From NCBI RefSeq assembly GCF_023555375.1, contig NZ_JAJSEE010000002.1, positions 327,001-391,000 on the forward strand: DNA of 64,000 nucleotides. The letters are read 5' to 3'. The notes below the pieces were generated by a model. It saw only the letters and a list, made by a program, of their open reading frames with translations, did not search any database and was not told the DNA's origin. Position numbers and translations under genes: made by a program. This document shows, one piece after another, positions 1 to 11,284 of this stretch. The DNA is from Guyparkeria hydrothermalis (GTDB lineage Bacteria; Pseudomonadota; Gammaproteobacteria; Halothiobacillales; Halothiobacillaceae). Each line of letters opens with the position of its first letter. Position 1 is the stretch's first letter.

Positions 1-1110
1 GCGCGCTTCTCGGACTTCGTCGACGGTCAGTCGGTCAAGACCGAGACGGACGAGATCACCGGCCTGTCCTCGCAGATCATCATCGATCCGGCGCAGCGTA
101 CCGGTACGGCCAAGGATCTGCGTCCGGCGATCGCCCTGACCGACGCCGAGGGCAATGCCGTCAACCTGCCGGGCACCGAGATCCCCGCGATCTACGTCCT
201 GCCGGCCGGTGCGATCATCGGCATCACCGACGGCGCCGAGGTGCAGGTCGGTGACGTGGTCGCCCGCATCCCTCAGGAGTCGCAGAAGACCCGCGACATC
301 ACCGGCGGTCTGCCGCGTGTGGCGGATCTGTTCGAGGCCCGCAAGCCCAAGGAGCCGGCGATCCTCGCCGAGCACACCGGTACGGTCAGCTTCGGCAAGG
401 AGACCAAGGGCAAGCAGCGCCTGGTGATCACCGACGAGCACGGCGAGCAGCACGAGGAGTTGATCCCGAAATACCGCGTGATCAACGTCTTCGAGGGCGA
501 GCACGTCGAGCGGGGCGAGATCATTGCCGACGGCGAACTGGCTCCGCACGACATCCTGCGCCTGCGCGGGATCGCCGAGCTGGCGAACTACATCGTCAAG
601 GAGATTCAGGACGTGTACCGCCTGCAGGGCGTGGGCATCGACGACAAACACATCGAGGTGATCGTTCGCCAGATGCTGCGCAAGGTCGAGATCACCGAGT
701 CGGGCGATTCCGGCTACCTGCGTGGCGATCAGGTCGACAAGGCGCGGCTGGTCGAGGAGAACGCGGCTCTGGAGAAGGACGGCAAGTTCCCGGCGAAGTA
801 CGAGCCGATGCTCCTGGGCATCACCAAGGCATCGCTGGTCACCGAGTCGTTCATCTCCGCGGCGTCGTTCCAGGAGACCACCCGAGTGCTCACGGACGCC
901 GCCACGCGCGGCGGTCGCGACGAGCTGCGTGGCCTCAAGGAGAACGTCATCGTCGGTCGTCTCATCCCGGCGGGTACGGGCCTGGCGCACCACGAGGAGC
1001 GTCGCCGTCGGCGTCACGCCGCGCTCGATCAGGCCAACGACCTGTTCGGTGCGCCGGCCGAGGCCGCCGAGGTGGAGGCCACTGCCGAGGAGAACGGCAA
1101 CGAGGAATGA
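1..1110 (+). CDS. rpoC: DNA-directed RNA polymerase subunit beta' (3' part)
   Basis: This is the C-terminal 369 residues of the beta' subunit, which forms the catalytic clamp and cleft of RNA polymerase. The reading frame is open from base 1, so the start lies upstream of the window. The visible part covers the C-terminal jaw/clamp regions, with conserved blocks such as [25 protein letters not shown] and, near the end, [14 protein letters not shown]. The short acidic tail after that block is typical of the gammaproteobacterial protein. The str-operon promoter starts 7 bases after the stop codon, so rpoBC and the str genes are separate but adjacent units. Confidence 0.97.
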   Translation, partial: ARFSDFVDGQSVKTETDEITGLSSQIIIDPAQRTGTAKDLRPAIALTDAEGNAVNLPGTEIPAIYVLPAGAIIGITDGAEVQVGDVVARIPQESQKTRDITGGLPRVADLFEARKPKEPAILAEHTGTVSFGKETKGKQRLVITDEHGEQHEELIPKYRVINVFEGEHVERGEIIADGELAPHDILRLRGIAELANYIVKEIQDVYRLQGVGIDDKHIEVIVRQMLRKVEITESGDSGYLRGDQVDKARLVEENAALEKDGKFPAKYEPMLLGITKASLVTESFISAASFQETTRVLTDAATRGGRDELRGLKENVIVGRLIPAGTGLAHHEERRRRRHAALDQANDLFGAPAEAAEVEATAEENGNEE

Positions 1111-1117
1111 GGTTGCG

Positions 1118-1146
1118 TTGACAGCAACGCGCCAACTGCATAGAAT
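1118..1146 (+). promoter_or_regulatory. sigma-70 promoter of the str operon
   Basis: A perfect -35 box TTGACA (1118-1123), a 17-base spacer and a -10 box TAGAAT (1141-1146) lie between rpoC and rpsL. The match is 6/6 and 4/6 to consensus with optimal spacing. It probably drives rpsL-rpsG-fusA-tuf-rpsJ. Confidence 0.85.
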
Positions 1147-1157
1147 CACTGCCCTTT

Positions 1158-1191
1158 ACGGCGGGCAACTGTGCCCGTCGTGCTAGTTTTT
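1158..1191 (+). promoter_or_regulatory. leader hairpin with U-run before rpsL
   Basis: A 9-base-pair stem (1158-1166 with 1173-1181, one G-U pair) with a 6-base loop is followed by a T-rich run (1187-1191). It sits just after the expected transcription start and 20 bases before rpsL. It may terminate rpoBC read-through, attenuate the str operon, or both. The function is inferred from shape only. Confidence 0.5.
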
Positions 1192-1210
1192 GGTCGGAGA
1201 ATACGGATAC

Positions 1211-1585
1211 ATGGCTACTATCAATCAGCTAGTGCGCAAGCCGCGCAAGCGCATGGTCGAAAAGACCAGCGTGCCGGCGCTGGAGCGCTGCCCCCAGCGA
1301 CGCGGCGTCTGCACCCGCGTCTACACCACCACCCCGAAGAAGCCGAACTCGGCCCTGCGTAAGGTCGCCCGTGTGCGCCTGACGTCTGGCTACGAGGTCA
1401 CCGGCTACATCGGTGGTGAGGGTCACAACCTGCAGGAGCACTCGGTCGTGCTGATCCGCGGCGGTCGTGTAAAGGACCTCCCGGGTGTGCGTTACCACGT
1501 CGTCCGCGGCAGCCTCGATACCCAGGGTGTCGAGAAGCGCCGTCAGGGTCGTTCCAAGTACGGCGCCAAGCGTCCGAAGAGCTAA
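1211..1585 (+). CDS. rpsL: 30S ribosomal protein S12
   Basis: S12 sits at the decoding centre of the 30S subunit. The 124-residue product matches the E. coli length. Start chosen at the ATG giving [12 protein letters not shown]; an upstream in-frame GTG at 1190 would add seven unconserved residues. The streptomycin-relevant loop TTPKKPNS carries the wild-type Lys43, and Lys88-Asp89 are intact, so no resistance substitution is seen at these sites. It is the first gene of the str operon and is followed 18 bases later by rpsG. Confidence 0.98.
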   Translation: MATINQLVRKPRKRMVEKTSVPALERCPQRRGVCTRVYTTTPKKPNSALRKVARVRLTSGYEVTGYIGGEGHNLQEHSVVLIRGGRVKDLPGVRYHVVRGSLDTQGVEKRRQGRSKYGAKRPKS

Positions 1586-1603
1586 TCAACGGTAGGATTT
1601 GAC

Positions 1604-2074
1604 ATGCCCCGTAGAAGAGAAGTCCCCAAGCGCGAGATTCTGCCGGATCCGAAATTCGGCAACGTCACCGTCGCGAAATTCATCAACATGATCATGCTCA
1701 GCGGCAAGAAGGCCGTTGCCGAGCGTCTGCTGTACGACGCGATGGACATGATCGAGTCCAAGGGCAAGGGTCACCCGGTCGACGTGGTCGAGAAGGCGCT
1801 GGAAAACGTCGCCCCGTCGGTCGAGGTCAAGTCCCGCCGTGTGGGTGGTGCCACCTACCAGGTGCCCGTCGAAGTGCGCCCGGTGCGTCGTTCGTCGCTG
1901 GCGATGCGCTGGCTGATCGAGGCCGCCCGCAAGCGCGGCGAGAAGACCATGGCCCAGAAGATGGCCGGTGAGCTGTCGGATGCCGCCGAAGGTCGTGGTT
2001 CCGCTGTGAAGAAGCGTGAAGACACGCACCGCATGGCCGAGGCCAACAAGGCCTTCGCCCACTTCCGCTGGTAA
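1604..2074 (+). CDS. rpsG: 30S ribosomal protein S7
   Basis: S7 is a primary 16S rRNA-binding protein that nucleates assembly of the 30S head. The product is 156 residues, starting [16 protein letters not shown] and containing the conserved [11 protein letters not shown] and RWLIEAAR blocks. A TAGGA ribosome-binding site precedes the ATG. In E. coli S7 represses the str operon through the rpsL-rpsG gap; here that gap is only 18 bases, so any such control would need a different site. Confidence 0.98.
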   Translation: MPRRREVPKREILPDPKFGNVTVAKFINMIMLSGKKAVAERLLYDAMDMIESKGKGHPVDVVEKALENVAPSVEVKSRRVGGATYQVPVEVRPVRRSSLAMRWLIEAARKRGEKTMAQKMAGELSDAAEGRGSAVKKREDTHRMAEANKAFAHFRW

Positions 2075-2103
2075 CCCGACGCTTTTTTTAAGAGGTACTT
2101 TTC

Positions 2104-4200
2104 GTGTCCCGTACGACCCCGCTCGAGCGCTATCGCAATTTCGGCATCATGGCTCACATCGATGCCGGCAAGACCACGACCTCCGAGCGCATCCTGTTTT
2201 ACACGGGTGTGTCCCACAAGATCGGCGAGGTCCATGAAGGCGCCGCCACGATGGACTGGATGGAGCAGGAGCAGGAGCGTGGTATCACCATCACCTCCGC
2301 TGCCACCACCGCGTTCTGGCAGGGCATGGACCAGCAGTTCCAGAAGCACCGCCTGAACATCATCGACACCCCGGGGCACGTCGACTTCACCATCGAGGTG
2401 GAGCGTTCCCTGCGTGTACTCGACGGTGCGGTCTTCGTCCTCTGCGCGGTCGGCGGTGTTCAGCCGCAGTCCGAGACGGTCTGGCGGCAGGCGAACAAGT
2501 ACCGTGTCCCGCGTCTGGCATTCGTCAACAAGATGGACCGCCAGGGCGCCGACTTCTTCCGCGTCATGGACCAGCTCAAGAAGCGCCTGGGTGCGGTTCC
2601 GGTTCCGGTCGTCATCCCGATCGGCGCCGAGGACGAGTTCCAGGGCGTGGTCGACCTGATCCGCATGAAGGCCATCTACTGGAACGCTGACGACATGGGC
2701 ATGACCTATGACCAGCGCGAGATCCCGGCCGAACTGCAGGACGACGCCGAGACCTACCGCGAGCAGATGGTCGAGGCAGCCGCCGAGTCGTCGGAAGAGC
2801 TGATGGAGAAGTACCTCGAGAACGGCGAGCTGACCGAAGACGAGATCAAGCAGGGTCTGCGTCAGCGCACCCTCGAGAACGACATCATCCCGGCGCTCTG
2901 CGGTACCGCGTTCAAGAACAAGGGCGTGCAGCGCCTGCTCGACGCGGTCATCGAGTTCCTGCCGGCGCCGACCGAGGTTCCGGACATCAAGGGCGAGCTG
3001 CCGGACGGCACCGAGGCCTACCGGAAGACTGGCGACGACCAGCCGTTCTCCGCCCTGGCGTTCAAGATCATGACCGACCCGTTCGTCGGTTCGCTGGCCT
3101 TCTTCCGCGTCTACTCCGGTAGCGTCAACGCCGGCGACGCCGTGCTGAACTCCACCCGCGGCAACCGCGAGCGCATCGGCCGTATTCTCCAGATGCACTC
3201 CAACTCCCGCGAGGAGATCAAGTCGGTCTACTCCGGCGACATCGCCGCGGCCGTCGGTCTGAAGAACGTCACCACCGGTGAGACGCTCTGCGACCCGAGC
3301 AACCCGATCATCCTGGAGCGCATGGAGTTCCCGGAGCCGGTAATCGCCGTCGCCGTCGAGCCGAAGACCAAGTCCGACCAGGAAAAGATGTCCCAGGCCC
3401 TCGGTCGCCTGGCGCAGGAGGATCCGTCCTTCCGCGTTCGCACCGACGAGGAATCCGGCCAGACCATCATCTCCGGCATGGGCGAGCTGCACCTGGATAT
3501 CCTGGTCGACCGCATGCGCCGCGAGTTCAAGGTCGAGGCGAACATCGGCAAACCGCAGGTGGCATACCGCGAAACCATCCGCGGCACCGTCGAGCAGGAA
3601 GGCAAGTTCGTGCGTCAGTCCGGTGGTCGTGGTCAGTACGGTCACGTCAAGCTGCGCATCGAGCCGCTGGAAGAAGGCGGTGGCTTCGAGTTCGTCAACC
3701 AGATCGTCGGTGGCGTGGTTCCCAAGGAATACATCCCGGCGGTCGAGCGCGGTGCCGAAGAGCAGCTGCAGAATGGCGTTATCGCCGGCTACCCGATGGT
3801 CGACGTCAAGGTCACGCTGTACGACGGCTCGTACCACGAGGTCGACTCGAACGAAATGGCGTTCAAGGTGGCCGGTTCCATGGCCACGAAGGAAGGCTGC
3901 GCCAAGGCCAACCCGGTCCTGCTCGAGCCGATGATGAAAGTCGAGATCGAGACGCCGGAAGAGTACATGGGCGACGTCATCGGTGACGTCAACCGTCGCC
4001 GCGGCATGGTGCAGGGCATGGAAGACGTTCATGGCGGCAGCAAGCAGATCAAGGCCGAAGTGCCGCTGTCCGAGATGTTCGGTTACGCCACCGACCTGCG
4101 TTCGGCGACCCAGGGTCGTGCGACCTACTCGATGGAGTTCGGTCGTTACGCCGAGGCCCCGAAGAGCGTGGTCGAGGACGTCATCAAGGGTTCGTCCTGA
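2104..4200 (+). CDS. fusA: translation elongation factor G
   Basis: EF-G is the GTPase that drives ribosomal translocation and, with RRF, ribosome recycling. The product is 698 residues and starts at GTG. G-domain motifs are present: AHIDAGKT (17-24), the switch I element ERGITI, DTPGH (88-92) and NKMD. The domain IV tip sequence [10 protein letters not shown] is also intact. It lies 29 bases after rpsG and 45 bases before tuf. It is a canonical EF-G, not the mitochondrial-like or EF-G2 form. Confidence 0.98.
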   Translation: MSRTTPLERYRNFGIMAHIDAGKTTTSERILFYTGVSHKIGEVHEGAATMDWMEQEQERGITITSAATTAFWQGMDQQFQKHRLNIIDTPGHVDFTIEVERSLRVLDGAVFVLCAVGGVQPQSETVWRQANKYRVPRLAFVNKMDRQGADFFRVMDQLKKRLGAVPVPVVIPIGAEDEFQGVVDLIRMKAIYWNADDMGMTYDQREIPAELQDDAETYREQMVEAAAESSEELMEKYLENGELTEDEIKQGLRQRTLENDIIPALCGTAFKNKGVQRLLDAVIEFLPAPTEVPDIKGELPDGTEAYRKTGDDQPFSALAFKIMTDPFVGSLAFFRVYSGSVNAGDAVLNSTRGNRERIGRILQMHSNSREEIKSVYSGDIAAAVGLKNVTTGETLCDPSNPIILERMEFPEPVIAVAVEPKTKSDQEKMSQALGRLAQEDPSFRVRTDEESGQTIISGMGELHLDILVDRMRREFKVEANIGKPQVAYRETIRGTVEQEGKFVRQSGGRGQYGHVKLRIEPLEEGGGFEFVNQIVGGVVPKEYIPAVERGAEEQLQNGVIAGYPMVDVKVTLYDGSYHEVDSNEMAFKVAGSMATKEGCAKANPVLLEPMMKVEIETPEEYMGDVIGDVNRRRGMVQGMEDVHGGSKQIKAEVPLSEMFGYATDLRSATQGRATYSMEFGRYAEAPKSVVEDVIKGSS

Positions 4201-4245
4201 TAGGACGCGATCGACAGAATTTGTTTCCAGTTGAGGATGTAAGAC

Positions 4246-5436
<1,191 letters not shown>

Positions 5437-5442
5437 TTAAGT

Positions 5443-5754
5443 ATGTCAGGACAAACGATTCGCATCCGGCTGAAGAGCTTCGATCACCGTCTGATCGACC
5501 GTTCGACCGCGGAGATCGTCGAGACCGCGCGCCGCAGTGGCGCGCGGATCAAGGGGCCGATCCCGCTGCCGACCCGCAAGGAGCGGTACACCGTACTGAC
5601 CTCGCCGCACGTCAACAAGGACGCGCGTGACCAGTACGAGATCCGCACCCACAAGCGCGTACTCGACATCGTCGACCCGACCGACAAGACGGTCGACCTG
5701 TTGATGCAGCTTGACCTGGCAGCAGGCGTGGATGTTCAGATCCGTCTGAACTGA
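5443..5754 (+). CDS. rpsJ: 30S ribosomal protein S10 (NusE)
   Basis: S10 is a 30S head protein and, as NusE, part of the antitermination complex with NusB and NusG. The product is 103 residues; blocks such as [14 protein letters not shown] and [15 protein letters not shown] are intact. It follows tuf by 6 bases and so belongs to the str transcript. It is cut off from rplC by 175 bases containing two terminator-like hairpins, whereas in E. coli rpsJ leads the S10 operon. Confidence 0.98.
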   Translation: MSGQTIRIRLKSFDHRLIDRSTAEIVETARRSGARIKGPIPLPTRKERYTVLTSPHVNKDARDQYEIRTHKRVLDIVDPTDKTVDLLMQLDLAAGVDVQIRLN

Positions 5755-5774
5755 TCCGCCCCCAGGGCACCCGA

Positions 5775-5812
5775 AACGCGCCGGCCAAAAGCCTTTTGGC
5801 CCGGCGCGTTTT
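5775..5812 (+). terminator. intrinsic terminator after rpsJ
   Basis: A 10-base-pair GC-rich stem (5775-5784 with 5801-5810) extends inward through CCAAAAG/CTTTTGG with one bulged C, and is followed by TTTT. It closes the str operon. Confidence 0.8.
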
Positions 5813-5822
5813 CTGTTATAGT
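5796..5822 (+). promoter_or_regulatory. candidate promoter of the S10-type operon
   Basis: A -10 box TATAGT (5817-5822) lies 15 bases after TTGGCC (5796-5801), or 17 bases after the weaker TTTTGG (5794-5799). A GC-rich stretch (GCCGCGCTC) follows the -10 box, as at the other ribosomal promoters here. The -35 overlaps the terminator of the previous operon. Confidence 0.5.
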
Positions 5823-5836
5823 GCCGCGCTCTTGTT

Positions 5837-5876
5837 CAGCCCGATGCGTGCTCAAACCGCGTCGGGCTGGTTTTTT
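5837..5876 (+). terminator. leader terminator/attenuator before rplC
   Basis: A 12-base-pair stem (5837-5848 with 5858-5869, one G-U pair) with a 9-base loop is followed by six T residues (5871-5876). It lies in the leader 53 bases before rplC. Its position fits an attenuator for the rplC operon, comparable to the L4-controlled S10 leader of E. coli, but the sequence alone cannot show regulation. Confidence 0.7.
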
Positions 5877-5929
5877 CCGGCGATCCGGTCAATCGAAATC
5901 GGCGTCGAAGTGCATAAGAGGAAACAACA

Positions 5930-6574
5930 ATGGCTTTAGGTGTTGTCGGTCGTAAGGTCGGCATGACCCGAGTATTTGACGAGTCCGGTGCTTCCACGCC
6001 GGTCACCGTCATCGAGGTCGAGCCGAACCGTGTGACTCAGAAAAAGGTTGATGATGTCGACGGGTACACCGCGCTTCAGGTAACGGTCGGCGAGCGCCGC
6101 CCGGGCCGTGTGACTAAGCCGATGGCGGGTCACTTCGCCAACGCGTCCGTCGCTGCCGGTCGTGCCGTGCGCGAGTTCCGCGTGGACGAGGACGTGCTTG
6201 CCAACTACGAGGCGGGCAACGAAATCACGGTCGAGATCTTCAACGACGTGCCGGCGGTTGACGTCACCGGTACCAGCAAGGGTAAAGGCTTTGCGGGTAC
6301 GGTTAAGCGTCACAACTTCCGTACGCAGGATGCCACTCACGGTAACTCGCTGTCCCACCGCGTGCCGGGTTCCATCGGTCAGAACCAGACCCCGGGTCGC
6401 GTGTTCAAGGGCAAGAAGATGGCCGGTCACATGGGTGACGAGCGCGTCTCCGCGATGAACCTCAAGGTGGTTCGCGTTGACGTCGAGAACGGTCTGCTGC
6501 TGGTCAAGGGTGCCGTTCCCGGCGCCACCGGTGGCGACGTGCTCGTTCGTCCCTCGGTCAAGATCAAAGCGTGA
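5930..6574 (+). CDS. rplC: 50S ribosomal protein L3
   Basis: L3 is an early 50S assembly protein whose long loop reaches the peptidyl-transferase centre. The product is 214 residues against 209 in E. coli. The loop block [10 protein letters not shown], containing the glutamine that PrmB methylates, is intact, as is [13 protein letters not shown]. It is the first gene of the transcript after the leader hairpin. A GAGGAAA ribosome-binding site precedes the ATG. Confidence 0.98.
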   Translation: MALGVVGRKVGMTRVFDESGASTPVTVIEVEPNRVTQKKVDDVDGYTALQVTVGERRPGRVTKPMAGHFANASVAAGRAVREFRVDEDVLANYEAGNEITVEIFNDVPAVDVTGTSKGKGFAGTVKRHNFRTQDATHGNSLSHRVPGSIGQNQTPGRVFKGKKMAGHMGDERVSAMNLKVVRVDVENGLLLVKGAVPGATGGDVLVRPSVKIKA

Positions 6575-6585
6575 GGTCGGCAGGT

Positions 6586-7194
6586 ATGGATATCCAAGTC
6601 AAGAACGGTTCCGCGCTGAACGTCTCCGAGCAGGTCTTCGGCCGGGAATACAACGAGGCGCTGGTTCACCAGGCCGTTGTCGCATTCCTCGCCGGTGGTC
6701 GCGCCGGTACCAAGAAGCAGCTGAGCCGCTCCGAAGTTTCCGGTGGCAACACCAAGCCGTGGCGTCAGAAGGGCACCGGGCGCGCCCGTGCGGGCACCAC
6801 CCGTGGGCCGATCTGGCGCACCGGTGGCGTCACCTTCGCCGCTCGTCCGCGTGACTTTTCGCAGAAGATGAACCGCAAGGCGTACCGCGCCGCAATGCGT
6901 TCGATCTTCTCCGAGCTGCTGCGCCAGGATCGCCTGGTCGTGGTCGAGTCGTTGACCGTGGATGCCCCGAAGACCAAGCAGGTCGTCAAGGCACTCAACG
7001 ATCTCGGTCTGGAAAAGGGCAAGCGCCTGATCGTCACCGAGGCGATGGACGAGGCACTGCTGCTGGGTTCCCGCAACGTGGTCGAGCTGGGTTACCGCAC
7101 CGCCGGCACGCTGGACCCGGTCAGCCTGGTCGACGCCGACAAGGTCGTCATCACCCAGGGCGCGCTGAAGATGGTTGAGGAGTGGCTGTCATGA
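6586..7194 (+). CDS. rplD: 50S ribosomal protein L4
   Basis: L4 binds 23S rRNA domain I and lines the exit tunnel; in E. coli it also represses the S10 operon. The product is 202 residues from ATG 6586 ([16 protein letters not shown]). An upstream in-frame GTG at 6571 would overlap rplC and add five unconserved residues. The tunnel loop block [14 protein letters not shown] is present. It overlaps rplW by 4 bases (ATGA). Confidence 0.97.
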   Translation: MDIQVKNGSALNVSEQVFGREYNEALVHQAVVAFLAGGRAGTKKQLSRSEVSGGNTKPWRQKGTGRARAGTTRGPIWRTGGVTFAARPRDFSQKMNRKAYRAAMRSIFSELLRQDRLVVVESLTVDAPKTKQVVKALNDLGLEKGKRLIVTEAMDEALLLGSRNVVELGYRTAGTLDPVSLVDADKVVITQGALKMVEEWLS

Positions 7195-7484
7195 ATTCGG
7201 AAATGCTTTACGACGTGCTGCGCGCCCCGGTGGTCACCGAAAAGACCGCCCGCGCCGGCGAGTTCAACCAGTACGTTTTCCAGGTGGCGACCTCCGCCTC
7301 CAAGCCGCAGATCAAGGCGGCCGTCGAGAAGGTGTTCGAGGTCAACGTCGAGGCCGTTCAGGTCGTCAACCAGCGGGGCAAGACCCGCCGCTTCCGCGGC
7401 ATGCCGGGTCGTCGCGCCGACACCAAGAAGGCCTACGTCACGCTCGCCGAAGGTCAGACCATCGATTTCGGCGCGGCCGGCTAA
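7191..7484 (+). CDS. rplW: 50S ribosomal protein L23
   Basis: L23 lies at the exit of the peptide tunnel and docks trigger factor and SRP. The product is 97 residues. Start chosen at ATG 7191, which overlaps the rplD stop and sits 8 bases after an AGGAG site; the GTG at 7182 would add three residues. The block APVVTEKT and the rRNA-binding RGKTRRFRG segment are present. Confidence 0.96.
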   Translation: MNSEMLYDVLRAPVVTEKTARAGEFNQYVFQVATSASKPQIKAAVEKVFEVNVEAVQVVNQRGKTRRFRGMPGRRADTKKAYVTLAEGQTIDFGAAG

Positions 7485-7503
7485 ACAGTAGGGGATTCAA
7501 CTC

Positions 7504-8331
7504 ATGGCTTTGAAAGTTGCAAAACCGACTTCTCCGGGTCGCCGTGGCGTCGTCGAGGTAGATCGTTCCAAGCTCTACAAGGGCAAGGGCTACGCGCCGC
7601 TGCTCGAGAAGAAGCATGGTTCGGGCGGCCGTAACAACGCCGGCCGCATCACCACCCGTCACGTGGGCGGTGGCCACAAGCAGCACTACCGCAAGATCGA
7701 CTTCAAGCGCAACAAGGACGGTGTTCCCGCCCAGGTTGAGCGCATCGAGCACGATCCGAACCGCTCGGCGCACATCGCGCTGCTGAAGTACGCCGACGGC
7801 GAGCGTCGCTACATCATCGCGCCGCGTGGCGTCGAGGTGGGCCAGGCGATCGTTTCCGGCGTCGACGCGCCGATCCGTCCGGGCAACGCCCTGCCGCTGT
7901 ACTCGATCCCGGTTGGTACCACCATCCACGCGATCGAGCTCAAGCCGGGCAAGGGCGCCCAGCTGGCACGCAGTGCCGGCGGCGCCGTCCAGCTGGTTGC
8001 TCGTGACGGCAACTACGCCACCCTGCGTCTGCGCTCCGGCGAGATGCGCAAGGTGCTCTCCGAGTGCCGTGCGACGGTGGGCGAGGTGTCCAACCAGGAG
8101 CACAGCCTTCGCCAGCTCGGCAAGGCCGGCGCCAAGCGCTGGCGCGGGGTTCGTCCCACCGTTCGCGGTGTGGTCATGAACCCGGTGGATCACCCGCACG
8201 GGGGTGGTGAAGGTCGCACCTCCGGCGGCCGTCATCCGGTCACGCCCTGGGGTGTGCCGACCAAGGGTTACAAGACGCGTACGAACAAGCGTACTGACAA
8301 GTACATCGTTCGCCGTCGTAACAAGAAATAA
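7504..8331 (+). CDS. rplB: 50S ribosomal protein L2
   Basis: L2 is essential for subunit joining and peptidyl-transferase activity. The product is 275 residues. Conserved C-terminal sequences [15 protein letters not shown] and the basic tail ending RRRNKK are intact, including the histidine of the HPHGGG loop. It starts 19 bases after rplW and ends 20 bases before rpsS. Confidence 0.98.
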   Translation: MALKVAKPTSPGRRGVVEVDRSKLYKGKGYAPLLEKKHGSGGRNNAGRITTRHVGGGHKQHYRKIDFKRNKDGVPAQVERIEHDPNRSAHIALLKYADGERRYIIAPRGVEVGQAIVSGVDAPIRPGNALPLYSIPVGTTIHAIELKPGKGAQLARSAGGAVQLVARDGNYATLRLRSGEMRKVLSECRATVGEVSNQEHSLRQLGKAGAKRWRGVRPTVRGVVMNPVDHPHGGGEGRTSGGRHPVTPWGVPTKGYKTRTNKRTDKYIVRRRNKK

Positions 8332-8351
8332 CGCAATAAGAGGGCTTCAAG

Positions 8352-8627
8352 GTGCCACGTTCACTCAAGAAAGGTCCCTTCGTGGACCATCACCTGATGA
8401 AGAAAGTGGAAGAGGCCGCGGCCGCCAACAGCCGCCGGCCCATAAAGACCTGGTCGCGCCGCTCGATGATTCTTCCCGACATGATCGGGTTGACCATCGC
8501 GGTGCACAACGGTCGTCAGCACGTTCCGGTGCTGATCAACGAGAACATGGTTGGCCAGAAACTCGGCGAGTACGCACCCACGCGCACTTACCGTGGTCAT
8601 GCCGCCGACAAGAAAGCCAAGCGTTAA
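8352..8627 (+). CDS. rpsS: 30S ribosomal protein S19
   Basis: S19 binds the 30S head with S13 and contacts the A-site tRNA. The product is 91 residues and starts at GTG ([15 protein letters not shown]). It lies between rplB and rplV in the conserved order, followed by an AAGGAGGT site for rplV. Confidence 0.97.
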   Translation: MPRSLKKGPFVDHHLMKKVEEAAAANSRRPIKTWSRRSMILPDMIGLTIAVHNGRQHVPVLINENMVGQKLGEYAPTRTYRGHAADKKAKR

Positions 8628-8639
8628 GGAGGTTCCGTG

Positions 8640-8972
8640 ATGCAAGCAGTAGCACTACACCGGTTTGCCCGGATCTCCCCGCAGAAGGCTCGCCTGGTGG
8701 CCGACCAGGTGCGTGGCGTCAATGTCGCCAACGCACTGGAGTCGCTCCAGTTCTCGACCAAGAAGGGTGCCGCGATCATTCGCAAGGTCGTCGAGTCGGC
8801 GATCGCGAATGCCGAAAACAACGAGGGCGCGGACGTCGACCGTCTGTGCATCTCCGAGATCATGGTCGACGAAGGCCCGACCCTGAAGCGATTCCGTGCG
8901 CGGGCGAAAGGCCGCGGTGTGCGGATCCTCAAGCGGACCAGCCACATCAAAGTCGTCGTCAGCGAGCGCTAA
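8640..8972 (+). CDS. rplV: 50S ribosomal protein L22
   Basis: L22 lines the polypeptide exit tunnel; mutations in its beta-hairpin can give macrolide resistance. The product is 110 residues from ATG 8640. A GTG immediately before it (8637) is an alternative, but the strong AAGGAGG at 8627-8633 and the E. coli length favour the ATG. The hairpin segment [17 protein letters not shown] is intact. Confidence 0.96.
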   Translation: MQAVALHRFARISPQKARLVADQVRGVNVANALESLQFSTKKGAAIIRKVVESAIANAENNEGADVDRLCISEIMVDEGPTLKRFRARAKGRGVRILKRTSHIKVVVSER

Positions 8973-8981
8973 GGAGCAGTC

Positions 8982-9653
8982 ATGGGTCACAAAGTACATC
9001 CGGTAGGCTTCCGGCTTGGGATCTCCTCCGACTGGAGCTCTCGCTGGTACGCCGACAACAAGAGTTTTTCCGAGCACCTCGAGCAGGACGTCCGTACGCG
9101 CAAGTACATTCGTCAGCGCCTGAAGGACGCTTCCGTCTCGCGGGTTCAGATCGAGCGCCCGGCCCGTTCGGCCGCGGTCACCATCCACACCGCGCGCCCG
9201 GGCATCGTCATCGGCCGCAAGGGTGAGGACATCGAGCGCCTGCGCACCGAGATCGCCCCGATGCTGGGCCTGGAGCGCAGCGCGGTGAAGGTCTCGGTCG
9301 AAGAGATCCGCAAGCCGGAGCTGGACGCGCAACTGGTCGCCGAGTCCATTGCTCAGCAGCTCGAGCGTCGCGTCATGTTCCGTCGTGCGATGAAGCGCGC
9401 GGTTCAGACCACCATGCGCCTCGGCGCGGGCGGCGTGAAGGTCAACGTGGCCGGTCGCCTGGGTGGCGCCGAGATCGCGCGTACCGAGTGGTACCGCGAG
9501 GGCCGCGTGCCGCTGCACACGCTGCGTGCGGATATCGATTACGGCATGGCAGAGGCCCAGACCACCTACGGCATCATCGGTGTCAAGGTCTGGATTTTCA
9601 AAGGCGAGGTGTTCGGTGTGCCGGGCAGCGACGACGGCAAGTCGGCCGCCTGA
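8982..9653 (+). CDS. rpsC: 30S ribosomal protein S3
   Basis: S3 helps form the mRNA entry site and contributes helicase activity there. The product is 223 residues, slightly shorter than the 233 of E. coli. It carries the N-terminal [13 protein letters not shown] block, a type 2 KH domain with [13 protein letters not shown], and the conserved C-terminal [13 protein letters not shown] segment. It begins 9 bases after rplV. Confidence 0.98.
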   Translation: MGHKVHPVGFRLGISSDWSSRWYADNKSFSEHLEQDVRTRKYIRQRLKDASVSRVQIERPARSAAVTIHTARPGIVIGRKGEDIERLRTEIAPMLGLERSAVKVSVEEIRKPELDAQLVAESIAQQLERRVMFRRAMKRAVQTTMRLGAGGVKVNVAGRLGGAEIARTEWYREGRVPLHTLRADIDYGMAEAQTTYGIIGVKVWIFKGEVFGVPGSDDGKSAA

Positions 9654-9681
9654 TCAACGAATTGAAGTGGAGCTTTGAAAA

Positions 9682-10095
9682 ATGCTGCTGCCAAAACGTA
9701 CAAAATTCCGCAAGCAGTTCAAGGGCAAGAATCGCGGCGTTGCCAATAACGGCAACAAGGTGAGCTTCGGCGAATTCGGCCTGAAGACCCTTGAGCGCGG
9801 AAACATTACTTCCCGTCAGATCGAGGCCGGCCGTCGCGCCATCTCTCGTCACGTGAAGCGGGGCGGTAAGATCTGGATCCGGATCTTCCCGGACACCCCG
9901 ATTACCCAGAAGCCCCTGGAAGTCCGTATGGGTAAGGGCAAGGGCAGCGTCGAGCACTGGGTTGCCAAGGTGCAGCCGGGCAAGATGCTGTATGAAATCG
10001 AGGGGGTCAGCGAGGACGTCGCGCGCGAGGCTTTCGAGCGCGCTTCCGCCAAGCTGCCCGTGAAGACCACGTTCGTAACACGGTTGGTGATGTGA
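9682..10095 (+). CDS. rplP: 50S ribosomal protein L16
   Basis: L16 binds near the A site and is needed late in 50S assembly. The product is 137 residues. The conserved segment around residue 80, [13 protein letters not shown], includes the arginine-rich region targeted by the YcfD-type hydroxylase in E. coli. Its TGA stop overlaps the rpmC start by one base. Confidence 0.97.
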   Translation: MLLPKRTKFRKQFKGKNRGVANNGNKVSFGEFGLKTLERGNITSRQIEAGRRAISRHVKRGGKIWIRIFPDTPITQKPLEVRMGKGKGSVEHWVAKVQPGKMLYEIEGVSEDVAREAFERASAKLPVKTTFVTRLVM

Positions 10096-10286
10096 TGAAG
10101 GCAACAGAATTGCGTGAGAAATCCGTCGACGAGCTGCGCGAAGAGCTGCTGGCCGTCAAGCGCGAGCAATTCAACCTGCGCATGCAACATGCCACGGGCC
10201 AGGAAGTGAAGACTCACCTGGCGCGCGAGGCGCGTCGCAACGTTGCTCGTATCAAGACCGTGATTGCGGAAAAGGAGCGTGCCTGA
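10095..10286 (+). CDS. rpmC: 50S ribosomal protein L29
   Basis: L29 is a small helical protein at the tunnel exit beside L23. The product is 63 residues, identical in length to E. coli, from the ATG at 10095 ([15 protein letters not shown]); the GTG at 10092 would add one residue. It overlaps rplP by one base, implying coupled translation. Confidence 0.96.
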   Translation: MKATELREKSVDELREELLAVKREQFNLRMQHATGQEVKTHLAREARRNVARIKTVIAEKERA

Positions 10287-10287
10287 G

Positions 10288-10557
10288 ATGACGACGGTAT
10301 CCGAAGAAAAGAATGTCCGCACCCGTGAAGGTGTGGTGGTCAGCGACAAGGGCGACAAGTCCATCACCGTCGCGGTCGAGCGTCGCGTGCAGCACCCGCT
10401 GTACGGCAAGTACATGACGCGCACCACCAAGCTGCGCGTGCACGACGAAGAGAACACCTGTCGCCAGGGCGACCGCGTTGAAGTTCGCGAGACGCGGCCG
10501 ATCTCCAAAAACAAGAGCTGGACCCTGGTCCGCGTTGTCGAACGCTCTGCTGAGTAA
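10288..10557 (+). CDS. rpsQ: 30S ribosomal protein S17
   Basis: S17 is a primary 16S rRNA-binding protein. The product is 89 residues. The ATG at 10288 is the first that keeps the family N terminus; an upstream ATG at 10264 would read into rpmC. Blocks [17 protein letters not shown] and [16 protein letters not shown] are conserved. One base separates it from rpmC and 11 bases from rplN. Confidence 0.97.
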   Translation: MTTVSEEKNVRTREGVVVSDKGDKSITVAVERRVQHPLYGKYMTRTTKLRVHDEENTCRQGDRVEVRETRPISKNKSWTLVRVVERSAE

Positions 10558-10568
10558 GGAGTTTCGTC

Positions 10569-10937
10569 ATGATTCAGATGCAAACAGTGCTGAATTCGGC
10601 AGATAACAGCGGCGCGCGCAAGGTCCAGTGCATCAAGGTGCTGGGTGGCTCGCATCGTCGTTACGCCGAGATCGGCGACGTAATCAAGGTGTCCGTGAAG
10701 GACGCGATCCCGCGTGGCCGCGTCAAGAAGGGCGAGGTCTACAACGCGGTGGTTGTCCGTACGGCCAAGGGCGTGCGTCGTCCGGACGGGTCGCTGATCC
10801 GGTTCGACGGCAACGCGGCGGTTCTTCTGAACGCCCAGCTGCAGCCGATCGGTACCCGGATCTTTGGCCCGGTCACCCGTGAGCTGCGTGGCGAGAAGTT
10901 CATGAAGATCGTCTCGCTCGCGCCAGAAGTGATTTAA
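10569..10937 (+). CDS. rplN: 50S ribosomal protein L14
   Basis: L14 lies at the subunit interface and forms bridge B8; it is also the target of the silencing factor RsfS. The product is 122 residues with [18 protein letters not shown] at the N terminus and the [11 protein letters not shown] loop. In E. coli this gene begins the separate spc operon; here only 11 bases separate it from rpsQ, with no visible promoter or terminator. Confidence 0.98.
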   Translation: MIQMQTVLNSADNSGARKVQCIKVLGGSHRRYAEIGDVIKVSVKDAIPRGRVKKGEVYNAVVVRTAKGVRRPDGSLIRFDGNAAVLLNAQLQPIGTRIFGPVTRELRGEKFMKIVSLAPEVI

Positions 10938-10949
10938 GAGGGGGTCGAG

Positions 10950-11270
10950 ATGCGCAAGATTCGCCAAGGCGACGACGTGGTCGTCGTCACCGGTAAAGAC
11001 AAGGGGCGTCGCGGCACGGTGCTGCGGGTCGTCGAAGACGGAGCCCGAGTGGTCGTCGAAGGGGTCAACATGGTGAAGAAGCACCAGAAGCCCAATCCGA
11101 TGATCGGTCGGACTGGCGGCATCATCGAAATGGAGAAGCCAGTTGATATCTCCAACGTGATGCTGTTTAATCCGGCCTCCGAAAAAGGCGACCGGGTCGG
11201 CTTCAAGACGCTTGAAGACGGTCGAAAGGTTCGTTATTTCAAATCCAACGGCGAAGTCGTTGACGCTTAA
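10950..11270 (+). CDS. rplX: 50S ribosomal protein L24
   Basis: L24 initiates 50S assembly by binding the 5' end of 23S rRNA. The product is 106 residues with an N-terminal KOW motif ([18 protein letters not shown]). It starts 12 bases after rplN behind a GAGGGGG site. Confidence 0.97.
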   Translation: MRKIRQGDDVVVVTGKDKGRRGTVLRVVEDGARVVVEGVNMVKKHQKPNPMIGRTGGIIEMEKPVDISNVMLFNPASEKGDRVGFKTLEDGRKVRYFKSNGEVVDA

Positions 11271-11284
11271 CAGGAAACAGAGAA

